Positions 34,330-44,365 of a stretch of DNA of 64,000 nucleotides are shown in pieces. Origin of the DNA: Metarhizium brunneum (lineage: Eukaryota > Ascomycota > Sordariomycetes > Hypocreales > Clavicipitaceae); assembly GCF_013426205.1 (NCBI RefSeq), contig NC_089422.1:558001-622000 (forward strand), given 5' to 3'. The number at the start of each line of letters is the position of its first letter. Within the stretch, counting starts at the first letter, position 1. A model generated the notes under the pieces. That model did no database searches. It was given only the letters and a program-made list of their open reading frames with translations, and was not told the origin of the DNA. A program made the position numbers and the translations under genes.

Positions 34330-35819
34330 ATGGCGTCGACGTCTGCTTCTGCGCAGGCAAAAGCACCACTCACCACGACCACACCTGCACAAGATGTACG
34401 AGTAAAGCGAACCTGGTATCGGACAACACTATTCAATGCCTTTGTTATTGGAATGGTGGGCTTTTTGGCCCCGGGTCTTTGGAATGCCATGTCCGCCCTT
34501 GGCGCCGGCGGTGCTCAGGAACCGTTTCTTGTCAACGCCGCAAACGCACTGGTGTTTGGACTCATGGGCATCCTGTGTTTGATAGGCGGGCCCATTGCTA
34601 ATCGCATCGGTCTCGATTGGACATTGTTCCTCGGGGCAGTGGGCTATCCCATCTATTCGGCTGGACTGTACACGAACAACCGCTATGGAAACGAATGGCT
34701 CGTTCTTGTTGGAGCCGTCACCTGCGGCCTCTCGGCTGGTCTTTTCTGGGCGTCGGAAGGCGCTGTTGCATTGGGCTATCCTGAGCCCACGAAACGAGGA
34801 AAATACATGAATATTTGGCTATGGTTTCGTACCGGAGGCCCGTTGCTTGGGGGTGCTATTGTCCTGGCGTTAAACCACGATGCTTCTGCCAAGAAGAAGG
34901 GCAAGATTGATGCGCAGACGTACCTTGTTTTCGTTGCACTGCAATGTGTTGCCGCACCCGTTGCACTGTTGCTGTCATCGCCAGAGACCGTCCAACGAAG
35001 CGATGGGAGCAAAGTCATTGTCAAAGCCGAGAAGAGCCTCAAGGAGGAATTCAAGAGCCTATGGAAGCTGACCATGCGAAAGGATCTGCTCCTTTTACTT
35101 CCCATCTTTTGGGCTGCCTACTTCAACCAGTACAGTGGCAACTTCCAGACCTACTACTTTGGTGTGAGGGCTCGTGCTCTTATCGGCTTCGTGAGCAACT
35201 TCGGCACCCTGTTAAGCTCACAGCTTATGAGCTGGTTTCTCGATTACGATGGCATTCGAGTGAAGCGACGAATCGAGCTCGGCTTTTATTACGTCGTTGT
35301 ATGGCACGTCATTGCCTGGGTCTACGGCTGGGTCATTCAGGAAAAGTACACTGCCAACCCGCCAGTCTGGGACTGGGAAGACGCCGGCTTCGTACAAGGC
35401 TTCTTCGTCCTGCTGCTGTGGGACTTTGCCAGGCAGTCGCTACAGAACTGGCTATATTACTTCCTGGCAACCAAGACCGATAACATCTCTGAACTGAGTC
35501 GATTCTCCGGCATTCTGAGAGGCCAGGAGAGTTTTGCCCAGGCCATCAGCTATGGGCTCAACACGAGAGAGTGGAAAGGTGGAAGAGTGCCATTGGCCGT
35601 CAACACTATTCTGTTGGGTAAGTGATGCTCATTTATGCCACGTTTACATCTGACGTCGATTGGCTGACATGCTGCTGCGAAGGATTATCGGTTTACCCGA
35701 CATGGCTGGCTGTAAGAGACCACGTCCCCGTCGAGCACGGCGAGCCAGACAGCAGTTCCCAGAGCGACGAGACCTCAGGCCGAATGAAGGTCAGTGTTGA
35801 TATTGAAAGGGGATCTTAG
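34330..35819 (+). CDS. UNC93-like MFS membrane protein (join 34330..35617, 35683..35819)
   Basis: The 474-residue polytopic membrane protein has about eleven predicted membrane spans, for example FNAFVIGMVGFLAPGLW near residue 37 and LLLLLPIFWAAYF near 255. It matches fungal UNC93/DUF895-type MFS proteins: RTTLFNAFVIG at the first span, the QYSGNFQTYYFG segment, and GQESFAQAISYG ahead of the last span. Transport substrates in this family are poorly known. The 65-nt intron (35618-35682) has GTAAGT, a CTGAC branch site and an AAG acceptor, and is phase 1. Splicing adds a 45-residue cytosolic tail, while readthrough would stop at once. The start context ACAATGG is good. It could in principle export a metabolite, but nothing ties it to the NRPS. 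Confidence 0.88.
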
Positions 35820-37635
35820 AGCTTGAATCATTCATTTCCGCCACGTCGTATTATCACCATGAGCGGTCTATGTCGCCGCCAATAGTATCGATCCTGTTTT
35901 GGGTGTCGACTAATATGTATCATGGGACAAAGATAAGAATAGAACTATACCCCAGGATATCAGTGTTTTTGAACACTATTCGTTCCATCAATCATATCGT
36001 GAGGTCGGGCTAGTTCCAGTACGCGGTAAGTGGGGGCCAAATTCACCAAGAGTGATCTCGTGTTCCTTCTGGGTTGCAATCAGCCCTATGGAATTGACCC
36101 CTGAATGGATGGAGGAACCCCGAGGGCGTGTGCTCAGACCTGCCTGCCCTTGTCCCATGACGGCCGGTGTAGAATATGTATGTATACAAGAGGAATTCCT
36201 GTTGAGCCGAAACAAGCATCGCTCAAGTTCTGGCTGCGCCGGGCGCATGCCGTTCAACGCATGCAAAGTCCCCTCATATTCTGCGACAGGGAAGGGACAG
36301 TTTGAGTGACCTCATTGCGCAAGGTAGATATAATGTGGATGAATGACAAGATGACCAGCCTAAGCCGGCCACATATGGACGGATAATTTTGAACGAGTAA
36401 CTGTCTTCAGTGTACCCTGACTGTAGGCCTCTATTTGCGCCAACATAGTCCGTAAGTCGAGTAGCGCTAAAATTATATAGGTAAGTCCAGCCACAAGGCT
36501 GAATTTGTCCCAGCGCCCTCCCCATGCTGAAGGGCTGGGATTAACAAGGCATATGGCAGATCGAGCCTGGGCGAAGATCAGGTACGAACGAGAGTTAGAG
36601 CTTTAGGCATGATGGCAGCCCAATCGATAGGTCACAACCTATAACCTAGGATTCAGATGATTGGGAATCCTCATCACAATCTTCGAACGCACGCTGAAAA
36701 AAGGGTCTTCGTTTTCCTTCTTTGGATGTGGCGGTCGTTGGTGTTCTGGAGGAGGGGCTGGCGGTTCCCATTCGGGACAAAACTGTGCATCTCTTGACGT
36801 TGGGCGATGGTGAGGAGTGGCCTAAAGTTCAGAGCAATGCAACGGCAGGCAACGGCAGGCATTGGAAGCACCCCTCGACGCTGAAGCTGAAAGCTGGGTC
36901 CACAATTCTCAGAATGAGGCTTGAAATGAGGGTATCATGTATAGGTACGTTGTGAAGAGGGACCGCGGTGGTAACAATAAATAAACAAGGGTGAAAAGTC
37001 GCAGTCTTGTGGCTGGAAACCGATCGGTTCAATGTCCGATGATGTCGCCTGTAGGCTGTGAGTTTAGTATGACAAGTTCGTAAGCATCGGATTCACGGCG
37101 AACCGGACCCAGGCTGAGAGGGTCGGGCTAGAAAGGGCAAAATGCCGCGAAGTCATGGTAAGAGACTGTGTCCGGTGCCAACATCCCTGCATCTTGACAG
37201 CCACCCCACCTTGATCAAGTCTTGTCTTGCGCGCGTGTCTCGCGGTACGAAATACGGTCGAGTGGGACGCCACAGGTAAGGGTGTGTAGAAATACACCTG
37301 TCCAGAGAGAACGAGTTTGGTGGTGTCTTGGGGACTTGCAGATCCACTGTCTGAATTCCATATAGAGTACCCTAGCACACCCTGTGGCTTACCAGGAGCT
37401 TATAAGTGAGGGCTTCCATAACGCTTTCCACAATCGTGAAAGGAAATTGAGAGACACTTTGTCTGCTTTTCTTGGGCCAGACCGCTGGTTGCCAATGTCG
37501 CCTCCTGTGACTGAATACTGACGACGGCCACGCTTGGCAGCATTGCTACATAAGCCTCGCGTTTTCGCTCCCCTTTCTGACTCAACGGTAGCAGTTTGAT
37601 GGACGGGCGGCTTTGGGAAAAGCACATAAATAGAC
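35820..37635. other. Intergenic region, no gene seen
   Basis: There are 1.8 kb between the UNC93-like gene and the putative small gene at 37636. Open frames are short, overlapping and without recognizable motifs. A 10-bp direct duplication (aacggcaggc twice) lies at 36841-36860. Confidence 0.5.
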
Positions 37636-38168
37636 ATGTACAGTCCGACTCCTCCGACAACTTATCCAAGCCAAGTGATTCGACTTGGACATTATCAGTC
37701 CCCGTACAATATGCCGACGAGCCAAGGTGAGCGAATCCCTAGGTCATGGGCGATGCGGCTTCATTCTGAGCCTCAATTCAATGAAAAGCATGGAGTCCAC
37801 GTGTCTTCCAAAGCAGAGGCCTTTTCTGGCCTGGAGGAACAGCGGAGCTGATTTTCCGCAGTGCCCCCTGGCAAGACTGCCGTAACGGCAAGGTCGGAGG
37901 AAGAGTGCTACGACTTGTTCGTCAAGGAGATATCATCCATTCCGGATCGAGAGGTTCCAGGCACTCAAAACGGGGAAAGCGGCACCGAACAAAACCAAGC
38001 AGGACCTATTCCTCGTAAGTATAATGCAGACAACATGACATTTTGCTGAACCTATCGACTGACAAAGCATTAGAACTGAGCCGGGGAACAACCCCAGGCA
38101 CGTCAACCAACGTGATGATTGCGAAGACCATTAGAGCAGCCATGGCTGGCATTCGACCTGGTTCCTGA
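37636..38168 (+). CDS. Putative small three-exon gene, 112 residues (join 37636..37726, 37862..38014, 38074..38168)
   Basis: I do not recognize this protein. The case for a gene is structural. An ATG just after a cacataaataga AT-rich box opens a frame. A GTGAGC donor at 37727 and CAG acceptor ending 37861 (135 nt), then GTAAGT at 38015 with a CTGAC branch site and TAG acceptor ending 38073 (59 nt), both fall in phase 1. The joined frame stays open for 112 codons to TGA at 38166-38168. The product is hydrophilic, starts MYSPTPPTTYPSQ and contains EEECYDLFVKEI; it has no signal peptide, membrane span or cysteine cluster. It could be a lineage-specific gene or a chance arrangement. Confidence 0.4.
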
Positions 38169-39416
38169 GATAAAAGCCCGAAAGTAAGAGTTGATGGTAT
38201 CCGAGAAGTTCCTGTGCGGACAATCTTGGAGAGGCACTGATGGCTGTGGATGCTGTTGCTCAGTTGCCAACCCAACTCCAGCCGGGCCTTCACGACGTCT
38301 GGCAATCATGTCGGAATATCTGTTTCAAGTCGATAGCGCATCGTCTAATGAGGTTTGTGGTGGCAATCCATCATGTCTGATGACTTCTGATGGACGCGTT
38401 CCACAAAGGTCATACTGGACGGAGTCGTACAGTGGCCTTGACAGGTGGTGTCCAGACACTATGCGCAGTGCGCAGGTGTCATGGCAAAAACAGCCAGATG
38501 CCCTTAGACCGCCAGTTAGATGAGCATTCCCTGGGTGATTTTCCGGGTTGGAGATATTCGTGTTAGGGGGTTCTTCTTGTAACTGGATCAGCGAACTGCA
38601 TGTACGCATTTCGAGATTTCCGAAGGAGTGGAGGTCTGGAAGGAACTGAATGTCAACTGTATGTTGAGACACGAAGTAGTGGTGTCTGGGGGGCAGGTGC
38701 CATGAATTGATGGGTACCGAGTACGTAGTAGCATTGTTGGAGATACGTGGCTAGGTGTGGTCGTCTTCCATGGCTTAGGTACAGAAAGCGAGCATTTGAG
38801 CAGATGGTCTGGTTGATTTTGAAGCCCGTGCCCTTTTTTTTTTTTTGACCCAGCATGCCTTGCTGTCTGCCATGGTTCAGACTCTAGATTCTAGAACGTG
38901 GTGCCTGCGGATGACAGTTGTGGCAGGAACCACTAGTAGTTGAGCTTGCCCCGCTTGGCTCCAGCCGTCTCGCCAAGGTTTTCGCCGGATTTCCACTGGG
39001 GGCCGCAGAGTGGGCGTGGAATCCATCATGTGCAGGTTTTTCCCCCACGGCGCCGCAAGCGAGTCTTTCATCATCACTGCATCTTCCTTCGTGCGACGCA
39101 TTCCCCTACTTCTTTTAACGCCCGAGCGTTTGCGTTTGCGTTTACGTCCCTGCGCCTGTTGAAGGAACTTGGTCCAAGTTCTGACGACTAGTTACCACGC
39201 AGCCGAACTCCCCTGCCATACCGCGTCCACTTCGCAGCCTATGTCGGCGCTCGTGTACGACACCAATCAACCCCTCTGCACCGCGGCGCATCATCGTATG
39301 TGCCGTCCACTGCAATAGGACACCCAGCAGGCGACTTGAAGTCTTTGCGCTTGCTGCAAACCGGAGACGAAGAAAGACTTAGATCTAGCACCACAGACGT
39401 GCTGTCGACATTGTGA
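38169..39416. other. Intergenic region and leader of the SLC35F gene
   Basis: No gene is supported. A poly(T) run lies near 38833-38845. From about 39050 to 39410 the plus strand is rich in C and T, as in many fungal promoter/leader regions, and leads to the ATG at 39417. Confidence 0.5.
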
Positions 39417-40868
39417 ATGGGCCGGGCAGACAATCACTCTCCCATTCTTCAATCCATCTTGCGCCTGTTCTCGGCGAAATTCAACCACGGCTACGAGCCA
39501 GTCGATACCCAGGATCCCGACGGACAAGAACCAACACCAGGAGCAAGAATCATGACCACCATAAACGACCACCCAGAAAACATGGCCCCCAACAAGAGCG
39601 GCCTTACCGCCCACTCTGCGAGAGCCTGGTCTGGCCACGCCGATGACCCCTTCTCTGACCGTGGCTCTGGAGCCGCCCGAGATGGCGAACCCTCCCCCGA
39701 GACTGCTGAGGCCACCCAGGGTCTGTACATCCTCGAGTCGAAATCGGTTCACTGGTGGAGCTACCTGGCCACGGCCGATTTTTGGATTGTCGTTGCCATC
39801 GGGCAGGTCCTAGCCTTGTGTATAACGGCCACCAACACATTTACCAGCTTTCTGCAACAGGAGAATTTCAGTGCACCAGCGTTCCAAACCCTCTTCAATT
39901 ACGTGTTTCTCGCAATAATCTACAACAGCATTTTCCTCCTTCGCGATGGCCCTCGAGCTTGGGCTCGAGTTGCATACCGCGATGGGTGGAAGTACCTCAT
40001 AATGGCGTTTCTCGACGTAGAAGGAAATTACTTCACCGTTTTGGCTTACGAGTACACCAACATCTTGTCCGCGCAGCTGTTGAACTTTTGGTCCATTGTT
40101 TGTGTGGTCATTATCTCATTCGTGCTTCTCAAAGTCCGCTATAAGCCGTTCCAAATCATTGGCATCTTGGTCTGCTGTGGCGGCATGGGTATCCTGCTAG
40201 GATCCGACTACATTGTTCAGCGAGACAGCGGTACTTCTGGCGGCGGATCCAAACTCAAGGGTGACTTGTTCGGTCTGTTGGGCGCCACGCTCTATGGAAC
40301 AAGCAACGTGCTCGAAGAATGGCTGGTGTCCAAAGCCCCCATGCACCACGTGTTGGCCTTTATGGGCCTCTTGGGCATGATCATTAACGGAGTCCAAGCT
40401 GCCATATTTGATCGCGACACCATTGCCGGCTCAGCATGGAGCGGAAAAGTCGGAGGCTACCTCGTCGGGTATACCCTCTGCCTCACTCTCTTCTACACGC
40501 TGGCGCCGCTCATTCTCCGCATGGGAAGCGCAGCCTTTTTCGACATCTCGCTCCTGACTGCCAACTTCTGGGGCGTGATTATCGGGATCCACGTGTTCGG
40601 ACTGAGCATCCACTTCATGTACCCCATTGCCTTTGTGTGCATCATTATCGGCTTGACCATTTACTTCCTCTCGGGCAGTGTCTTGGGTGACTCCAAGAAG
40701 CCCTGGCTGGGGGATAACCAGGAGGCCGGCGTCGCGGGAATCGGCACCGCCAAGCTCAGGGCCATCAACGCAGCGCGCATGGCGTCCGTCGAGGCCGAGT
40801 ACGGCGCCGCTCCTCCCAAGACCCAGATGAGCGCCAGGATTCGTGCTATTTTCGGCAAGACGATGTAG
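39417..40868 (+). CDS. SLC35F (DUF914) family solute transporter
   Basis: An intronless frame of 483 residues encodes a drug/metabolite-superfamily transporter with about ten membrane spans, beginning at DFWIVVAIGQVLALCITATN. Typical SLC35F1/F2-like segments are present: LAYEYTNILSAQLLNFWSI, RYKPFQIIGILVCCGGMGI, GLLGATLYGTSNVLEEWLV and a C-terminal FMYPIAFVCIIIGLTIYF. The first 110 residues are hydrophilic and probably cytosolic; the C-terminal tail is also hydrophilic. The substrate is unknown for most of this family. The first ATG is taken, but a downstream ATG at 39552 (MTTINDHPEN) would remove 45 residues without touching a membrane span and is a real alternative. Confidence 0.88.
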   Translation: MGRADNHSPILQSILRLFSAKFNHGYEPVDTQDPDGQEPTPGARIMTTINDHPENMAPNKSGLTAHSARAWSGHADDPFSDRGSGAARDGEPSPETAEATQGLYILESKSVHWWSYLATADFWIVVAIGQVLALCITATNTFTSFLQQENFSAPAFQTLFNYVFLAIIYNSIFLLRDGPRAWARVAYRDGWKYLIMAFLDVEGNYFTVLAYEYTNILSAQLLNFWSIVCVVIISFVLLKVRYKPFQIIGILVCCGGMGILLGSDYIVQRDSGTSGGGSKLKGDLFGLLGATLYGTSNVLEEWLVSKAPMHHVLAFMGLLGMIINGVQAAIFDRDTIAGSAWSGKVGGYLVGYTLCLTLFYTLAPLILRMGSAAFFDISLLTANFWGVIIGIHVFGLSIHFMYPIAFVCIIIGLTIYFLSGSVLGDSKKPWLGDNQEAGVAGIGTAKLRAINAARMASVEAEYGAAPPKTQMSARIRAIFGKTM

Positions 40869-41359
40869 AACCCTACGCCTGACTGTTGAGCGTTGCAGCG
40901 TTTTCTAGACATGGATATCGCGTAACCCCTCTAAACCGAAGATTAGACATGTTGAATACGTTGTCATTTACCAGTTTCAAATAGACGGAATAAAACTATT
41001 CAACACCCAGATTCTGCCAATCGTAGTTGCAGCTGCCAAATCAGTTGTTTGGAGTTTTCTAACGTGCCTTCAAAAAAACCGTTGATACTAAATAATGTGA
41101 GAGGGTCAAGGCCACCCATTTATTGATGGTATCACCCACAAGCTCCCGTCTGTATATCTCGCCGCCGAGAAAACCTCCTCACAAGCCTCTGCGACAGATA
41201 ATGGGGATGCCGCCTGTTGGCCTGTGCCAGATTCTGGACATGTGCGTCGCAGCAGTAAACAGCACTGCCAATGCAGATACGACTCGATGGAGTGGGATAT
41301 CGTGACAAAGGCCCGGCGGCGCATTGGACTTCCTCGGATAATTTGACCAGTGCAATAGA
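40869..41359. other. 3' flank of the transporter, no gene seen
   Basis: About 490 bases of 3' flank. Weak similarity to the beginning of a fungal transcription-factor domain may extend back into its last part (see next feature), but stop codons interrupt every frame. Confidence 0.4.
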
Positions 41360-41760
41360 GATTGGATATACTTTGCCAGTCTTCTATCCGTGTACTGCAT
41401 CCTCAACCAGCGACCACGACGTGCCTCCGTGGTAATGGTATGAGCTATTCAAGCAGCAAGGGACATTAGCCTTGACAAGGCCTTAGTTGACAGTGTCCAT
41501 TCGGCGACATGGGAAGTTGAGATGCAGAAGAGGGTGTGGTGGACGTTATTTACAGGGGATGGGTAGGATCCCCGATGGCAGGCTGTTGTCTGACGACTAA
41601 CAGTTCCAGATTCTCTGCTATGGTATCAGGACACGCCCCTACAACCAGAACAGAGGACACGAGCGTCAACGAGCAGCTCGATATTGACGACAGCTCAACA
41701 CAGTCAATGGACTTTCGGTCTGTTGAAATCCGAGAAGACGAGTCGGTCAGACCAGTTACC
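41360..41760 (+). pseudogene. Degenerate fungal-specific transcription factor domain (Fungal_trans type)
   Basis: Frame 2 from about 41372 reads FASLLSVYCILNQRPR, then, past an in-frame TGA at 41441-41443, AIQAARDISLD and EMQKRVWWTLF. This is the order seen in the regulatory domain of Zn2Cys6 transcription factors, where NQRP, an amphipathic A-x-R/D-LGL-like helix and the R-x-WW motif follow one another. Immediately afterwards the similarity moves to another frame, giving RGWVGSPMAGCCLTTN, so a frameshift lies near 41540-41550. No Zn2Cys6 cluster or start is visible. It is read as a decayed fragment; an intron-containing intact gene seems unlikely because of the mid-motif stop and frameshift. 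Confidence 0.45.
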
Positions 41761-44365
41761 AAGTACTAATTCCACAGGTACAGAACGTTGCCACGAGACT
41801 GCAGGCTCAAAATCCTATATCTTATCTTGGTTTTGGCGATGAAATGCGGAATATATACGAAGAACTTGACAAAATACGGGCATCCCTGGACTAGAGTTGT
41901 GTCTGGATTTGTATAGCAAAGTTGGCTTCAGTGAAGAGGGCAATGCAGCTGGTCGCATATTTCGGCTGCAGGCGCTGACGTTACGAATATTATGCGAACA
42001 AATATAGAATTGATTGGTTTCGGCTCATGTGCCGTCGTCTGCAGAATGTTAGGCAACCATTTGAACACATGCCAACTTTGGTGTGGCGATATGGTGCGAA
42101 ATAAGGATTGGCCATCAGTATACAATGAAAATGAGGCGAACTGGAGGAGGGAAAGTTGGCAAACTCACCCGACACAAAGGTCCTCTTGTCCCACGCCGAC
42201 GTTGCGTTTCCATGAGTCATCGGCTCAGGCAGCGCGGACATATCTTTTCTAAGACAAATATAGTACGTACTTGTTGTGTGAAGTATTCAATGATTGCCCG
42301 CATTTTCTGGTGCAGGGTAATGTGTGTGCATATTCGGGTACCTGGCCTTGGGGCTGAAGAGATCTCTGGTTCGTGGGGCGTCCTCAAACAGATTGGAGGT
42401 CAGCTGGCAAGGGCGGGGGCGGAAATACGACAGGCAGAAAGTGTCAGGTCAGAGGAAAAGGACCAGAGTTCTAAAAGTTCTAGTTCCATGCACTGTGGAA
42501 TGATTGCCGTATCCCGTATCCGTATACAAGGCAGCTATTGTACCAGGCCCGACAGCTTGCGTAGCCTGAGCGTGGTGCTAGTATTTCGATTCCAACAGAA
42601 GAAAAGCCAGGAGTGAGGAGTTGCCGAGTCACATAGCCACTAAAGCTCATAGTGATATTGAGCTTTCTCGGAAGCTGTGGAGAGCTAGTTCGCTGCAGGT
42701 CGGTCCTGGGAGTTTTCTTCATTGTTCCGTATTGCTAGAGAGGGAGACAATAATGATTATGTGAGTGACACCAGGTGGGTCGAATCGTGGTCACAAAACG
42801 CTGAGCTATTCGCAGTCGGACACCACAAGCGGCAGTTTCAGAGTGGAGTGAGACCAACTAGCGTAGGACCCTTCATTTGTCCCAGACCCTTGACTTGGTT
42901 GACACGATGCCAACTTGACAGGAGCAGTGCCGGCGCAAGCAAAGCAGCTAACAATAGAAGGCCTTGTTGAGAGCCCAGGCTCAGCTCAGATGCTTTAAAG
43001 CCGACCCTTTCGTATTACTTGGCCCTCCAGGCCGCAGTCAATTAGGGTTAGGGAGCGTCAGACCCCGGGCAGGCATTTCAAAAAACGCCACACACACCCC
43101 CGGTTGAGAATTGAGGAGACATCGTCTGGCTGCGACATCAATCTGCGATGTCTCCTTCGGACGACGGCTGACAAGCGGCTGTGGGCCTAGTCGTGTGCCA
43201 ATGGCAAAGCTCTTTGACCAAAGTTCACGAACAGGCGGGATGTGGGCGGGTGAGTATTTGAAGGCCGCATGCTCCTCTCTCGGACTTGTCGAAATCGTCC
43301 AGACAAGCACTCGATACCCTGGGTCGCGTACAAGTTGGATGGAGACGGCTTCTTGATTTGTCGCTCCTGGCTTCCGCCGCATCTCCCAAAAGCCTTGTGT
43401 CACAAAGAACAATCTGAACCACGATCCTCCGGATGGGGTATTCGCGAGGCCGACTCAGCCCCAGAACTAGTCCCAGAAACGGTCTGGTTGGTTTTGGCAG
43501 TTGATCGTGGTCCTGCCTTCTTTCGGCTGTCGCCCGTCGATCCTTCCTCTCCAGACTCTCTCCCAACTCGCCCTCCACTTCTTCTTTCTCCCCACTCCAC
43601 GCGCTCCTTCCTCTTGTCTCTTCCGCTCGACACCCGCCCACCTTTTTACCTTGCCGCTGCCCACTCGAGCCCTCAATCCTACATTCATCCACATTTGTGA
43701 CATTCCGCACTCGACGACACCCAGCGTTGCAACTCTGTCTGCTGCTGGGTCTGCAATTTGAACGTCCGGGCATCAAGACTGGCTGCTTTGCCGTTCATAT
43801 CCGCGGCTGCCGTGGATGCGCGCGCCGTTGCTAGCGGTGACTCGAACTTGTCGCTAACCACCATCCCGATAACATCCAAGCACGGCGCGACGGGTCTCGC
43901 TGCATCTTGGTGAAGGTTCTTGCATCGCCCACACAGGGTTATTTCTTGAACGCTGTTGGCGCAAACTCGTGCTCATTGAGAAATTCGTCACCTGCCTGTG
44001 CCTGCATCCCTTTTCCAAATAATACTTGGCAACCTTCGCCTGACCCACTGTCGTTAATGGCTATTCTGTCAATGCAAGGTTAGCCGTTGCAAAGGACGGA
44101 CCATTGCCCACGGGGCCACATCACAGCGGCACCAACCTTTATTTCCCTCAGCAACGAAAGAAAGATATATCTGCCCGCGCGGTCGATTTTCTCTCAGCCG
44201 CGGGTGTCTCAAAGACTACATAAGACAATGCTAAGGCCTGTCTCGGTGCCGAGACAGCCTTGAATCCCGTGGCTTAACGGCAAGACACGGCAAGCCCATT
44301 GAAGCGACTGAAGAGACAATTCTCGCTTTCCTACGCCTCTCTGTTATCTCGGACGATTCGGCATC
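41761..44365. other. Long intergenic region with pyrimidine-rich leader of the BTB gene
   Basis: No gene is supported between 41761 and about 43000. A (TTAGGG)2 motif lies at 43042-43053. From about 43500 to 43730 the plus strand is strongly C/T-rich (reading TCCTCTCC-like tracts), typical of fungal promoters and leaders. The remaining stretch to the ATG at 44366 is probably a long 5' UTR that may hold a leader intron. Confidence 0.45.

Noticed and set aside
39291..39752. Antisense 153-codon frame opposite the SLC35F transporter N-terminus
   Set aside because: It overlaps a well-supported gene and shows no motif or splice support.
42083..42616. 177-codon plus-strand frame
   Set aside because: Composition is irregular (many Arg, Ser, Met), with no domain, no promoter and no conserved motif; probably chance.
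43225..43776. 183-codon minus-strand Arg/Glu-rich frame
   Set aside because: It is the complement of a C/T-rich leader, which yields Arg/Glu/Gly-rich translations by composition alone.
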